Source: CAYOHY01 sp964403885
GTDB lineage: Bacteria; Actinomycetota; Coriobacteriia; Anaerosomatales; PHET01
Direction: 5' to 3'
Length of the DNA stretch: 64,000 bases
NCBI GenBank assembly: GCA_964403885.1
Contig: CAYOHY010000003.1
Location: 22,907-86,906 of the forward strand
The position numbers and the translations under genes are program-made. Each line of letters begins with the position of its first letter. Positions within the stretch are counted from its first letter, which is position 1. The notes beneath the pieces are model-generated. The model was given only the letters and a program-made list of their open reading frames with translations, had not been told where the DNA came from and made no database searches. Positions 9,621-18,194 of the stretch are shown piece after piece.

Positions 9621-10762
9621 GCGCGCCTCTTCGCGTTGCCATTCTCGGCTCCACAGGCTCGATCGGGCGTCAGGCGATCGATGTCGCGCTCAACCACAGT
9701 GATGACGTGTCCGTCGTCGCTCTGGCTGCGCATTCGAGTGCCGATCTTGTCGCCTCGCAAGTCGCCATGTTCCCTGGGTGCAGCGTTGCGATGGCCGACC
9801 CTGAAGCCGCCGACAAGGTCGCGCGCTCCACTGGTCGCACCGTGGGATCGGGCCCGCAAGCGGTCGTCGATCTTGCGCTCCGCGACGACGTTGACCTGGT
9901 TCTCAACGGGCTCGTTGGTGCGGCTGGTCTGAGAGCCACCGTCGCGGCACTCCAAGCGGGAAAGACCCTTGCGCTCGCCAACAAGGAGTCACTCGTCGTT
10001 GGCGGCGACCTCGTCATGCGGATGGCCGGACCCGGACAGCTGCTGCCGGTCGACTCTGAGCATTCGGCGATCTTCCAATGCCTGCTCGGTGAGGACGGGC
10101 GCGACGTGTCCCGGATCTGGCTCACCGCGAGCGGAGGACCGTTCCGGGGCCGGACGCGTGAGGACCTCTCGTCGGTCACTCGGGAGGATGCGCTGGCGCA
10201 CCCCACGTGGAGCATGGGGCCCAAGATCAGCATCGATTCGTCCACGCTGATGAACAAGGGACTCGAGGTCATCGAGGCGCACCACCTCTTCGGGGTGGGC
10301 TATGACGACATATCCGTGGTCGTGCACCCACAAAGCTGCATCCACTCGATGGTCGAGTACGCCGACGGTAGCGTGAAGGCACACCTTGGCGCCACCGACA
10401 TGCGCATACCGATCCAATACGCATTCAGCCACCCGCGCCGATGGTCCGCGCCTGTGGCTCCTGTCGACTTCACCACGCTGGGCTCACTCGACTTCGGCGC
10501 ACCCGACCTCGAGACGTTCGGGTGCCTCGGTCTCGCGTTCGATGCCGGTCGCAGCGGGGGTACCGCGCCGTGCGTCCTCAACGCCGCCAACGAAGTTGCG
10601 GTCGCGGTCTTTCTCGAGGGGCGGTGCGGCTACCTCGATATCGAGCGGTGTGTCCGTGCGGTGCTCGAGAGCCACGACGTGACAACGGTGGAGTCCATCG
10701 AGCATCTGGAGTCCACCGACGCCGACGCGCGGCGGGCGGCTTCGCAGTATCTCGCCGGCTAG
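9617..10762 (+). CDS. dxr: 1-deoxy-D-xylulose 5-phosphate reductoisomerase
   Basis: Second enzyme of the MEP isoprenoid pathway: converts DXP to 2-C-methyl-D-erythritol 4-phosphate with NADPH. The NADPH motif AILGSTGSIGRQAIDV opens the protein; LANKESLVVGG and VDSEHSAIFQC provide the metal/substrate site, and TLMNKGLEVIEAHHLFG is the family signature. Length 381 aa. The ATG overlaps the cdsA stop. It belongs to a translationally coupled uppS-cdsA-dxr run, with ispG of the same pathway two genes later. Confidence 0.96.
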   Translation: MSAPLRVAILGSTGSIGRQAIDVALNHSDDVSVVALAAHSSADLVASQVAMFPGCSVAMADPEAADKVARSTGRTVGSGPQAVVDLALRDDVDLVLNGLVGAAGLRATVAALQAGKTLALANKESLVVGGDLVMRMAGPGQLLPVDSEHSAIFQCLLGEDGRDVSRIWLTASGGPFRGRTREDLSSVTREDALAHPTWSMGPKISIDSSTLMNKGLEVIEAHHLFGVGYDDISVVVHPQSCIHSMVEYADGSVKAHLGATDMRIPIQYAFSHPRRWSAPVAPVDFTTLGSLDFGAPDLETFGCLGLAFDAGRSGGTAPCVLNAANEVAVAVFLEGRCGYLDIERCVRAVLESHDVTTVESIEHLESTDADARRAASQYLAG

Positions 10763-10781
10763 CCGCCCTGCCCCTGGCGGC
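10762..10781 (+). terminator. short hairpin after dxr
   Basis: A 6-bp GCCGCC/GGCGGC stem with an 8-base loop starts at the last base of the dxr stop codon. No T-run follows, so it may slow or partly end transcription rather than act as a full terminator. Confidence 0.3.
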
Positions 10782-10873
10782 ATGGGTATCACTCTAATGG
10801 CGCACCGTTTGCACTTTTCGGGCATCCGGGATCTTGCTTTCGACGAACTTCACCGCGAGAGGCGGTCAACGAT

Positions 10874-12133
10874 ATGAGTAGCGGCTTCGCTGCATTGTTC
10901 TGGGGTGTTCTCACGTTCTCGCTCCTCGTGGTCATCCACGAAGGTGGGCACTTTCTTGCGGCGCGCATGTTCGGCGTCAAGGTGCACGAGTTCATGGTGG
11001 GACTTCCCGGTCCGGCCATTCGGTTCCACGGCAAGAAGACCACCTACGGAATCACCGCGGTACCGCTGGGAGGCTACGTGCGCATCGCCGGCATGGAGCC
11101 GGGCCCGGAGGACCCCGGCCTCGCTCCCGTTCTGGCCGCGATCACAAGACGAGGGGAGAGCAACGCGGTCGCCATCGCCGACGAGCTTGGCCTCGACGCG
11201 AATGAGACCGACCGCCTGCTGCTGACACTCGCGGATTGGGACGCTATCGAGCCCATCACCGGTGACGAGTACTCCTACCGATCGCGCTTCACGCCCGAAG
11301 AGGCCGAAGACCCCACCGCACTCCTCGACAAGGCGCGCAGCGTCACGTATCGCGCCCTCTCGACCACCAAGCGCATCGTGGTGCTATCGGCGGGCGTCGT
11401 GCTGAACCTGCTCACGGCAGTGCTCGTGTTCACGATCGTGCTGTCCACCTTCGGCTACCTCAAGGAGACCGGGCGCGTGGCCCGCGTCACGCAAGGGTCG
11501 GGCGCTGCGGCCGCCGGCATCGTGGCAGGAGACGCGATCACCCGGATCGCCGGTGACCCGGTGACCAACTGGCAAGAGCTCGTCTCGGCCGTCCAGAAGC
11601 ACAAGCCCGGCGAGACGATCACCGTCACCATCGTCCGCGACGGCAAGACCACACGCGTGCGCGCGACACTCGGCGTCAAGCCCGGTTCTCAAGCGCCCCT
11701 TCTGGGGGTCGCGCCTGAGGTCAAACCGGTGAAGCCGTCACCGCTCGCCGCGCTCGCGCTGTCGATCAGCTACATCGGCTTGACGTTCCAGGCGATCGCG
11801 GGCTTCTTCAACCCGGCGACGTTCAGCGCCTCGATCAGTCAGTCTTCGAGTGTGATCGGGGCGTCGTACCTCGCAGCCGACGCCGCACGAGCAGGCGCAC
11901 TCGACTACGCCGGGATCGTCGCCATGCTCTCCTTGTCGCTCGGCGTCATCAACATCCTGCCGATCCCTCCGCTCGACGGCGGCAAGGTCGCGGTCGAGCT
12001 CTTCGAGCGCCTGCGCGGGCGCCCGCTCTCTCGGCGCGTCTCGATGTCGTTGTCTGCCGCAGGCGCCCTCATGCTCTTCGCCCTCATCGGATACCTCATG
12101 TACTCTGACGTGGTCCGCTTCATCGTCCGCTAG
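10874..12133 (+). CDS. rseP: site-2 intramembrane metalloprotease (RseP/MmpA type) with an inserted domain
   Basis: A membrane zinc protease that cuts transmembrane anti-sigma factors or signal-peptide remnants. The active-site HEGGH is at H22/E23/H26 in the first membrane segment, and the second site reads NILPIPPLDGGK near the C-terminus. A PDZ domain lies at about residues 200-280. Between the conserved GGYVRIAGM (residues 66-74) and the next conserved stretch (KRIVVLSAGVVLN, from 165) there is an extra hydrophilic segment at about 85-140 that resembles a winged helix-turn-helix. The ATG is 11 bases from GAGAGG. ispG follows 15 bases later. Confidence 0.92.
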   Translation: MSSGFAALFWGVLTFSLLVVIHEGGHFLAARMFGVKVHEFMVGLPGPAIRFHGKKTTYGITAVPLGGYVRIAGMEPGPEDPGLAPVLAAITRRGESNAVAIADELGLDANETDRLLLTLADWDAIEPITGDEYSYRSRFTPEEAEDPTALLDKARSVTYRALSTTKRIVVLSAGVVLNLLTAVLVFTIVLSTFGYLKETGRVARVTQGSGAAAAGIVAGDAITRIAGDPVTNWQELVSAVQKHKPGETITVTIVRDGKTTRVRATLGVKPGSQAPLLGVAPEVKPVKPSPLAALALSISYIGLTFQAIAGFFNPATFSASISQSSSVIGASYLAADAARAGALDYAGIVAMLSLSLGVINILPIPPLDGGKVAVELFERLRGRPLSRRVSMSLSAAGALMLFALIGYLMYSDVVRFIVR

Positions 12134-12148
12134 CACAGGGGAGTGCGA

Positions 12149-13210
12149 ATGATCTCGAGGCGTGTGTCGCGCCGTGTCGTCGTTGGCGGAGTGCCCGTTG
12201 GCGGAGAGAGCCCCATCAGCATCCAGTCGATGACGAACACCGACACGCGTGATGTCGAAGCGACCCTGTCCCAGATCTCGCGACTCGCCGCCGCCGGTTG
12301 CGAGATCGTTCGTGTCGCGATTCCCCGCGCGGATGCGCTCGACAGCTTCGAGGCTGTCTGCGATGCCTCGCCGCTGCCCGTGGTGGCCGACATTCACTTC
12401 GACCACCGGCTGGCGATAGAAGCAGCCGGTCGCGGCGCCGCGAAGCTGCGCATCAACCCCGGCAACATAGGAGACACCGCTCGGGTCGATGCGGTCATCG
12501 ATGCGGCAGGCGCCGCCGGGATCCCCATCCGCATCGGGGTCAACGCCGGCTCACTCGCGCCCGAGTATCACGACCTTGACTGGCCGCTCGCGGACAAGCT
12601 CGTCGCAAGCGCCGTGGCCTTCTGCTCGCACTTCGAGTCGCGGGGCTTCGAAGACATCGTCGTATCGGCCAAGGCATCTAACGTGTTGAGCACGGTGGAC
12701 GCGTACCGGTCCCTCGCGACCCAGGTGCCGTATCCGTTGCACATCGGTGTCACCGAGGCGGGCACGTCGCTCGCCGGCACGGTGAAATCGAGCGTCGGAC
12801 TGGGCATCCTGCTCGCCGAAGGCATCGGTGACACCCTTCGAGTCTCCCTGACCGCCGATCCGGTCGAAGAGGTACATGTCGGCTGGGAGCTGCTCTCGGC
12901 CCTCGACATCCGTCGCAACTCGCCTGAGCTCGTCAGCTGCCCTACGTGCGGCCGCTGCGAGATCGACCTCATCCCCATCGCCCAGGAGATCGCCTCACGC
13001 CTGCGCGGTCGGCCGACACCCATCAAGGTCGCGGTCATGGGATGCGTCGTCAACGGACCGGGGGAGGCCCGCGAGGCCGATATCGGCGTGGCGGCGGGCA
13101 AGGGAGTGGGGCTGCTCTTCGCCAAGGGCGAGGCTCTGCGAAAGGTCCCTGAGGACCGCATCGTCGACGAGCTCATGGCTGAGATCGAGCGTCTCGAGGC
13201 CCAGCTCTAG
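12149..13210 (+). CDS. ispG: 4-hydroxy-3-methylbut-2-enyl diphosphate synthase (flavodoxin type)
   Basis: Iron-sulfur enzyme of the MEP pathway that reduces MEcPP to HMBPP. The N-terminal TIM-barrel contains SIQSMTNTDTRDVEAT; the [4Fe-4S] ligands are in CPTCGRCEIDL and VMGCVVNGPGEA near the C-terminus. Length 353 aa. I chose the ATG 6 bases after AGGGGAG rather than the GTG two codons earlier. It ends the uppS-ispG lipid/isoprenoid run. Confidence 0.96.
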   Translation: MISRRVSRRVVVGGVPVGGESPISIQSMTNTDTRDVEATLSQISRLAAAGCEIVRVAIPRADALDSFEAVCDASPLPVVADIHFDHRLAIEAAGRGAAKLRINPGNIGDTARVDAVIDAAGAAGIPIRIGVNAGSLAPEYHDLDWPLADKLVASAVAFCSHFESRGFEDIVVSAKASNVLSTVDAYRSLATQVPYPLHIGVTEAGTSLAGTVKSSVGLGILLAEGIGDTLRVSLTADPVEEVHVGWELLSALDIRRNSPELVSCPTCGRCEIDLIPIAQEIASRLRGRPTPIKVAVMGCVVNGPGEAREADIGVAAGKGVGLLFAKGEALRKVPEDRIVDELMAEIERLEAQL

Positions 13211-13450
13211 ACTCACCGCCGTTCACCGTACCGTTTGCCGCTGCCGCTCGCTGCCGATGCGGCGCCATTCACCGTGAACGCTGTGTACACACCCCACCAC
13301 TCGCCGCCCATGCGGCATCACTCACCCGCGCTTCGCGCCACTGGCGGCGCGTGCGCACCGCTTTGACCTGCGAGAACTCACACTGTTCACAGGAAAGGCC
13401 GTAGGTACGCGAAGGCGCGTACCCCGACCCAGCGAAGGGTGGTGTGCTCG
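13211..13450 (+). promoter_or_regulatory. 240-base intergenic region with repeats and a hairpin
   Basis: No gene was found. It contains two imperfect 20-bp direct repeats (16/20 identical) at 13254-13273 and 13307-13326, a TTCACCGTGAA palindrome at 13268-13278, another TTCACCGT at 13222-13229, a TTGACC at 13363-13368 that could be a -35, and an 8-bp hairpin (GGTACGCG/CGCGTACC, loop AAGG) at 13404-13423 just upstream of the DUF485 gene ribosome site. Likely the control region of the transporter cassette. Confidence 0.5.
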
Positions 13451-13798
13451 ATGGGCAAGATGGATCTTCACAGCGAGGAGTACCTCAAGACAGTCATGGG
13501 ACGTCAGCTTCGACTGTCCATGGGGATCGCGAGCGTTTTCGTCGCGATCATCATCGTTGTGCCTCTGCTCAACAAGTTCGTGCCGGAAACGATGAACCAG
13601 CCGTTCATGGGATTCACCGTGTCGTGGTTCATCCTCGGATTCGCGATCTTCCCGATCCTGATCGTCCTGGCGTGGCTGTTCGTTCAGCGCAGCAACGCAT
13701 TCGAGGACGAAGCGGTCGGCATGGTCGACGAGTCGACTCTCCCGGTGCATGACGACTCCGTTGAGGAGCCGGCCGCCGCGCCGGTCCTCGGACACTAG
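13451..13798 (+). CDS. DUF485-type small membrane protein, symporter partner
   Basis: A 115 aa protein with two hydrophobic segments at about residues 24-43 and 55-78, flanked by a charged N-terminus and an acidic C-terminal tail. Its size, topology and position directly before an ActP-like symporter match the DUF485 (YjcH) family, which accompanies acetate/monocarboxylate symporters. Function is inferred from that pairing. I use the ATG after GGTGG; a GTG four codons upstream is possible. The next gene follows after 16 bases with its own strong ribosome site. Confidence 0.75.
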   Translation: MGKMDLHSEEYLKTVMGRQLRLSMGIASVFVAIIIVVPLLNKFVPETMNQPFMGFTVSWFILGFAIFPILIVLAWLFVQRSNAFEDEAVGMVDESTLPVHDDSVEEPAAAPVLGH

Positions 13799-13814
13799 AA
13801 GGGAGGGGACCTGA

Positions 13815-15740
13815 ATGTCTAACGTCGCGATCATCCCGTTGTTCTTCGTGGTGGGTATCGTCATCGCCACGATCGGTCTTGGTGTCTGGGCGACTCGCCT
13901 GTCACGCACGACCTCTGACTTCTACGTCGCCGGCCGTGGCGTCAACGCGTTTTGGAACGCGTCGGCCATCTCCGGTGAGTACCTCTCGGCAGCCTCGTTC
14001 ATGGGCATCGCCGGCATGGTCATGAAGTTCGGCTACGACGTCTTGTGGTACGCGGTCGGGTACGCGGCCGGTTACGTGTTCCTGCTGCTCTTCATCGCAG
14101 GCCCGCTCCGCCGGTTCGGCGCGTACACGATCCCGGACTTCGCCGAGGGTCGTTTCGACAGCAAGAACATGCGCAAGGTTGCCGTGTCGCTCGCTCTGGC
14201 CATCAGCTTCTTCTACATGATGCCGCAGATGAAGGGCGCCGGAATCACCCTCGCGCAGCTGCTGGGTTCGCCGTACTGGGTCGGTGTCGTCGTCGTGGGC
14301 GCCGTCATCACCCTGAACGTCATCCTGGGCGGCATGAAGGGCATCACCCTGGTCCAGGCGTTCCAGTACTGGGTCAAGATGGTCGCCATCTCCATCCCGA
14401 TCTTCATCCTGTTCACCGTCTTTGGCGGCTACGGCCAGCACGTCGAGCGCTCGGGCAACCTGCTGCGCCTCGACGCCGACAAGAAGGTCATCGAGTCGCC
14501 TGACAACGCCTCACTCGCCATCACCGAGGATACCGTCGTCAAGTACGGCGCCCTCGCTGACCTCAAGTTCGTCGGCAAGACCGGCACGATCGTGCCCGAG
14601 ACCGACGCGCACGTGAAGGTCACCAACTACGGCAGCTCCGGCGAGGTCCTGAGCAAGGAGAAGGTCACCCTTGCGGCCGGTCAGCCCTACACCTTCACCA
14701 AGACCGACCAGCTCGCGGGTCAGAAGCTGACCTTCACCGAGAAGACCGCCGTCACCCTCAAGGCCGGCATGAACATCCCCAACGTCGCCACCGGCAACAA
14801 GTGGCTCGCGCCGTTCGGACCGTTCACCAGCAAGTACGTCAACCCGCTCGACGAGAACTCCGTCGCGTGGACCCCGCTCCTGTACACCTACTCGCTGATC
14901 GTCGCGCTCCTGTGCGGCACGGCCGGTCTGCCCCACATCCTGGTTCGCTTCTACACCAACCCGGATGGTCGCTCGGCCAAGCGCACGACCCTGCTCGTCA
15001 TCGGCATGCTGTCGCTGTTCTACATCTTCCCCGCGATGTGGGGCGCCATGGGCCGCATCGAGATCCCGATGCTCTACGCCAACGGCGGCACCGACCTCGT
15101 CACCATCAAGCTTCCGACCATGATCGAGAACGAGCTGCTGGGCCAGATCCTGTCCGGCATCACCTCGGCCGGTGCGTTCGCAGCCTTCATGACCACGTTC
15201 TCCGGTCTGCTGGTCAGCGTCTCCGGTGGTATGGCTCACGACATCTACGGCCGCATCCTGCGCCCGAACGCGTCGCCTGAGTCCCGTCTCGTGGCCTTCA
15301 AGGTCGCAGCCGCCATCGGTGGCACCATCGCCGTCGTCCTCGGCCTCATGGTTGAGAACTTCGACATCAACATGCTCGTCGGATGGGCGTTCGCCATCGG
15401 TGCCTCCACCTACTTCCCGCTGCTTCTCCTGGGCGCCTGGTGGAAGGGTCTGACCAAGGCCGGCGCAGTCACCGGCATGCTGGGCGGCGGCGCAGCCGCG
15501 ATCGGCTCCGTGGTCTTCACGATGCTCGTGGACAAGGGCCTGGCAACCGCCCCCGCGTCCGGCTACGTGAACACGCTCCTGGCGCAGCCCGCCATCTGGA
15601 CCGTCCCGCTCGCGATCACTCTGATGGTCGTCGTCTCGATCGCCACCAAGAGCATGGTTCCCGCCGATATCCGCCTCAAGATGCTCAAGCTTCACGCACC
15701 CGAGCAGCTCGGTCTGAAGGCCGACTACATCAAGGACTAG
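13815..15740 (+). CDS. sodium:solute symporter, ActP-like (acetate/monocarboxylate)
   Basis: A member of the sodium:solute symporter family (641 aa) with about 13 membrane segments. N-terminal features include the TSDFYVAGRGVN segment and AISGEYLSAASFMG, typical of the ActP/MctC branch paired with DUF485 proteins. A large hydrophilic loop spans about residues 207-352, much longer than in E. coli ActP. The C-terminal half repeats the LeuT-like core (TTFSGLLVSVSGGMAHDIYG). Acetate, pyruvate or propionate are possible substrates; the sequence does not decide. GAAGGGAGGGG precedes the ATG, and uspA follows after 12 bases. Confidence 0.88.
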   Translation: MSNVAIIPLFFVVGIVIATIGLGVWATRLSRTTSDFYVAGRGVNAFWNASAISGEYLSAASFMGIAGMVMKFGYDVLWYAVGYAAGYVFLLLFIAGPLRRFGAYTIPDFAEGRFDSKNMRKVAVSLALAISFFYMMPQMKGAGITLAQLLGSPYWVGVVVVGAVITLNVILGGMKGITLVQAFQYWVKMVAISIPIFILFTVFGGYGQHVERSGNLLRLDADKKVIESPDNASLAITEDTVVKYGALADLKFVGKTGTIVPETDAHVKVTNYGSSGEVLSKEKVTLAAGQPYTFTKTDQLAGQKLTFTEKTAVTLKAGMNIPNVATGNKWLAPFGPFTSKYVNPLDENSVAWTPLLYTYSLIVALLCGTAGLPHILVRFYTNPDGRSAKRTTLLVIGMLSLFYIFPAMWGAMGRIEIPMLYANGGTDLVTIKLPTMIENELLGQILSGITSAGAFAAFMTTFSGLLVSVSGGMAHDIYGRILRPNASPESRLVAFKVAAAIGGTIAVVLGLMVENFDINMLVGWAFAIGASTYFPLLLLGAWWKGLTKAGAVTGMLGGGAAAIGSVVFTMLVDKGLATAPASGYVNTLLAQPAIWTVPLAITLMVVVSIATKSMVPADIRLKMLKLHAPEQLGLKADYIKD

Positions 15741-15752
15741 GAGGTGAGCTGA

Positions 15753-16274
15753 ATGGCTACCACGCTCGACCGCACGGCAGAACTGATGACCGATGATGAC
15801 ATCCAAGTCGTCGACCTGACGGTCAGCAAGATCCTGGTTCCCACCGATGGCTCAGCGACCGCCGTCGAGGCAACCAAGGTGGCGATCTCGATGGCCAAGT
15901 GCCTGGGCGCCGCTGAGGTGGTCGCACTCTTCGTCGGCCCCGGCCGCATCGAAGACCCGATGCAGTACATCGAGCAAGAGCAGATGGAGGGCGTCAAGCA
16001 CAGCACCGCTGGTCTCGACGTCGCCCTGAAGCTCGGCGCCAAGAACGATGTCAAGGTCACCACCGTCCATCGTGACGGCGCTGTGGGCCACGAGATCGTC
16101 CAAGCGGTCAAGGAGTACGACGCCCAGATGGTCGTCATGGGCTCCGAAGGCCGAACCGGCTTCAAGCGTCTGGCCCTCGGCAGTGTCGCCGAGTCGGTCA
16201 TGAAGGAGGCCGAGGTGCCGGTGATGGTCGTGCGGCACTGCTCCACCGAGTTCTGCATGACCCCGCGCAGCTAG
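15753..16274 (+). CDS. universal stress protein, UspA family
   Basis: A single-domain UspA protein (173 aa) with a 25-residue N-terminal extension. The ATP-binding signature G-2x-G-9x-G-S is present (GSEGRTGFKRLALGSVAES, C-terminal third), so it probably binds ATP. A perfect AGGAGGTGA overlaps the symporter stop and lies 5 bases before the ATG, indicating co-expression with the transporter. A role in tuning the symporter or signalling energy state is inferred from position only. Confidence 0.88.
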   Translation: MATTLDRTAELMTDDDIQVVDLTVSKILVPTDGSATAVEATKVAISMAKCLGAAEVVALFVGPGRIEDPMQYIEQEQMEGVKHSTAGLDVALKLGAKNDVKVTTVHRDGAVGHEIVQAVKEYDAQMVVMGSEGRTGFKRLALGSVAESVMKEAEVPVMVVRHCSTEFCMTPRS

Positions 16275-16313
16275 CCTGAGCCCCCTCGCTGGCAGCGCGA
16301 CCACTCTTCGTCA

Positions 16314-16346
16314 GGAAGGGCCGGAGCCCACCCCTCCGGCCCTTCC
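16314..16346 (+). terminator. intrinsic terminator of the DUF485-symporter-uspA unit
   Basis: A perfect 13-bp stem (GGAAGGGCCGGAG paired with CTCCGGCCCTTCC) with a 7-base loop lies 39 bases after the uspA stop. The following bases (GTCATGTTC) are only moderately T-rich. Confidence 0.75.
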
Positions 16347-16377
16347 GTCATGTTCGGGGTCGAATCCCACACGCGAC

Positions 16378-16386
16378 TGGTATCCT
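16378..16386 (+). promoter_or_regulatory. extended -10 promoter of proS
   Basis: TGGTATCCT, followed by GTGG, matches the core seen before pyrH. It gives a leader of about 74 bases before proS. No T-box-like antiterminator or terminator pair is visible in that leader. Confidence 0.5.
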
Positions 16387-16466
16387 GTGGCGTGCACATC
16401 CCGAGCGGCGCTCAGCCGTGCCGCCTGACGTCAACGCCGGTAACCCGACCACACAGGAGACGTAGC

Positions 16467-18194
16467 ATGACCGTCGCGCTTCGCATGAGCTCGTTGTACG
16501 CACCCACGCTCAAAGAGGTGCCGGCCGAGGCCGAGCTCGCTTCTCACAGGCTGCTGCTGCGCGCCGGCATGATCCGCAAGGCGGCCGCCGGCATCTACTC
16601 CTTCCTGCCCCTGGGGTACCGCTCGCTCGCCAAGATCGAGCGCATCGTGCGCGAGGAGATGGACGCCATCGGCTCGCAGGAGCTCATGCTTCCCATCGTC
16701 CAGCCGGCCGAGCTGTGGGAGGAGTCCGGGCGCTGGGAGCTCTACGGCCCCGAGCTCGCGCGCCTCAAGGACCGCCACTCCCGCGAGTTCTGCCTTGGCC
16801 CCACACACGAGGAGATCATCACCGCCCTCGTTCGCTCGGAGCTGAAGTCCTACCGCCAGCTTCCCGTGTCGCTCTACCAGATCAACATGAAGTTCCGCGA
16901 CGAGGTCCGTCCTCGTTTCGGCCTGCTGCGTGGTCGCGAGTTCGTCATGAAGGACGCCTACTCGTTCCACGCGACACAGGAGTCGCTCGAGGAGCACTAC
17001 AACGATCAGGCCCGCGCGTACGGCCGCATCTGTGAGCGCCTGGGCCTCGAGTACCGGCCGGTGGTCGCTGACTCCGGCCAGATCGGCGGTAAGGTCACCA
17101 CCGAGTTCATGGCGCTCGCCGAGGCGGGGGAGGCGGCGCTCGTCTACTGCGACTGCGGCTGGGCCGCCAACGTCGAGGCCGCCGAGACCGTCGTCGTGCG
17201 CACCCCCTCGGTCACCGAGCCCATCGCCATCGAGAAGCGTGCGACGCCCGGTCTCAAGACCATCGCCGAGCTCGCCGAGGCCTTCGGGATCTCCGAGCAC
17301 GACACCGTCAAGACGATGGCCGGCAAGACGCCCGACGGAAGGCTCGTCTTCTTCTGCGTGCCCGGTGACCGTGAGCTCAATCCCGTCAAGGCCGGCTGGG
17401 CCGTGCCCGAGGTCGAGCTGCTCACCGAGGAGGACTTTGCCGCCTTCGGGATCCCGAAGGGATCGCTGGGCCCCGTGAATCCGCCGGTGGGCACCCTCGT
17501 CGTCGCCGACCGCTCACTCGAGACCGACGTCGCGTGGGGTATCGGGGCAAACGAGGATGGCTTTCATTTCTTTGGAGCGATGCCCGGTCGTGACTTCGAG
17601 GTCTCCGTCTGGACCGACCTCGTGGAGGCACGGCCCGGGGACCGCTGCCCCGAGTGCGGCGGCACGCTCAAGGGCGCGCGCGGCATCGAGGTCAGCCAGG
17701 TGTTCCAGCTTGGCACTCGCTACTCCGAGTCGATGGGCGCCACCTTCACCGACGAGAACGGCGAAGAGCAGCCGTTCCTCATGGGCTGCTACGGCGTGGG
17801 CGTGAGCCGTTCACTGGCCGCGGTCATCGAGCAGTACAACGACGACAACGGTATCCAGTGGCCCATGTCGATCGCTCCGCTGGAGGTCGCGGTTCTGCCG
17901 CTCATGGCCGACGGAGAGGTCTACGACGTCGCCGAGGGCCTGTGGCGTGAGCTCGCCGCAGCGGGCGTCGAGACGTTGCTCGACGACCGTGACGAGCGTG
18001 CCGGCGTGAAGTTCAACGATGCCGACCTCATCGGATGGCCCATCCAGCTCGTCGTGGGCAAGAAGGGTCTGGCCGAGGGGATCGTCGAGCTCAAGGTCCG
18101 AGCGACCGGCGAGCGAAGCACCGTGCCGATCGCCGAGGCGGTCGCCGCTGTGACTGCGATGGTCGAGAGCGAGCGGGCCCGCTTCGCGCACTAG
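16467..18194 (+). CDS. proS: prolyl-tRNA synthetase (bacterial type, with editing domain)
   Basis: Charges tRNA-Pro. The class II core has motif 2 in RPRFGLLRGREFVMKDAYSF, and motif 3 lies in the GCYGVGVSRSLAAVIEQ segment. Between motifs 2 and 3 the long insertion (about residues 225-400, with KTMAGKTPDGRLVFFCVPGD) is the INS editing domain that hydrolyses Ala-tRNA-Pro. The 575 aa begin at an ATG 6 bases after AGGAGA; 39 upstream in-frame codons are rejected because the promoter lies within them. Its stop shares a CTAG with the converging GGDEF-EAL gene. Confidence 0.96.
   Translation: MTVALRMSSLYAPTLKEVPAEAELASHRLLLRAGMIRKAAAGIYSFLPLGYRSLAKIERIVREEMDAIGSQELMLPIVQPAELWEESGRWELYGPELARLKDRHSREFCLGPTHEEIITALVRSELKSYRQLPVSLYQINMKFRDEVRPRFGLLRGREFVMKDAYSFHATQESLEEHYNDQARAYGRICERLGLEYRPVVADSGQIGGKVTTEFMALAEAGEAALVYCDCGWAANVEAAETVVVRTPSVTEPIAIEKRATPGLKTIAELAEAFGISEHDTVKTMAGKTPDGRLVFFCVPGDRELNPVKAGWAVPEVELLTEEDFAAFGIPKGSLGPVNPPVGTLVVADRSLETDVAWGIGANEDGFHFFGAMPGRDFEVSVWTDLVEARPGDRCPECGGTLKGARGIEVSQVFQLGTRYSESMGATFTDENGEEQPFLMGCYGVGVSRSLAAVIEQYNDDNGIQWPMSIAPLEVAVLPLMADGEVYDVAEGLWRELAAAGVETLLDDRDERAGVKFNDADLIGWPIQLVVGKKGLAEGIVELKVRATGERSTVPIAEAVAAVTAMVESERARFAH

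Noticed and set aside
16350..16466. T-arm-like GGTCGAATCCC before proS, considered as a tRNA or T-box
   Set aside because: No acceptor, D or anticodon arms can be built around it, and no T-box terminator/antiterminator pair is present.
16350..16466. Longer proS starting at 16350
   Set aside because: The extra 39 codons cover the terminator tail, promoter and leader, and the conserved protein starts at the ATG after AGGAGA.
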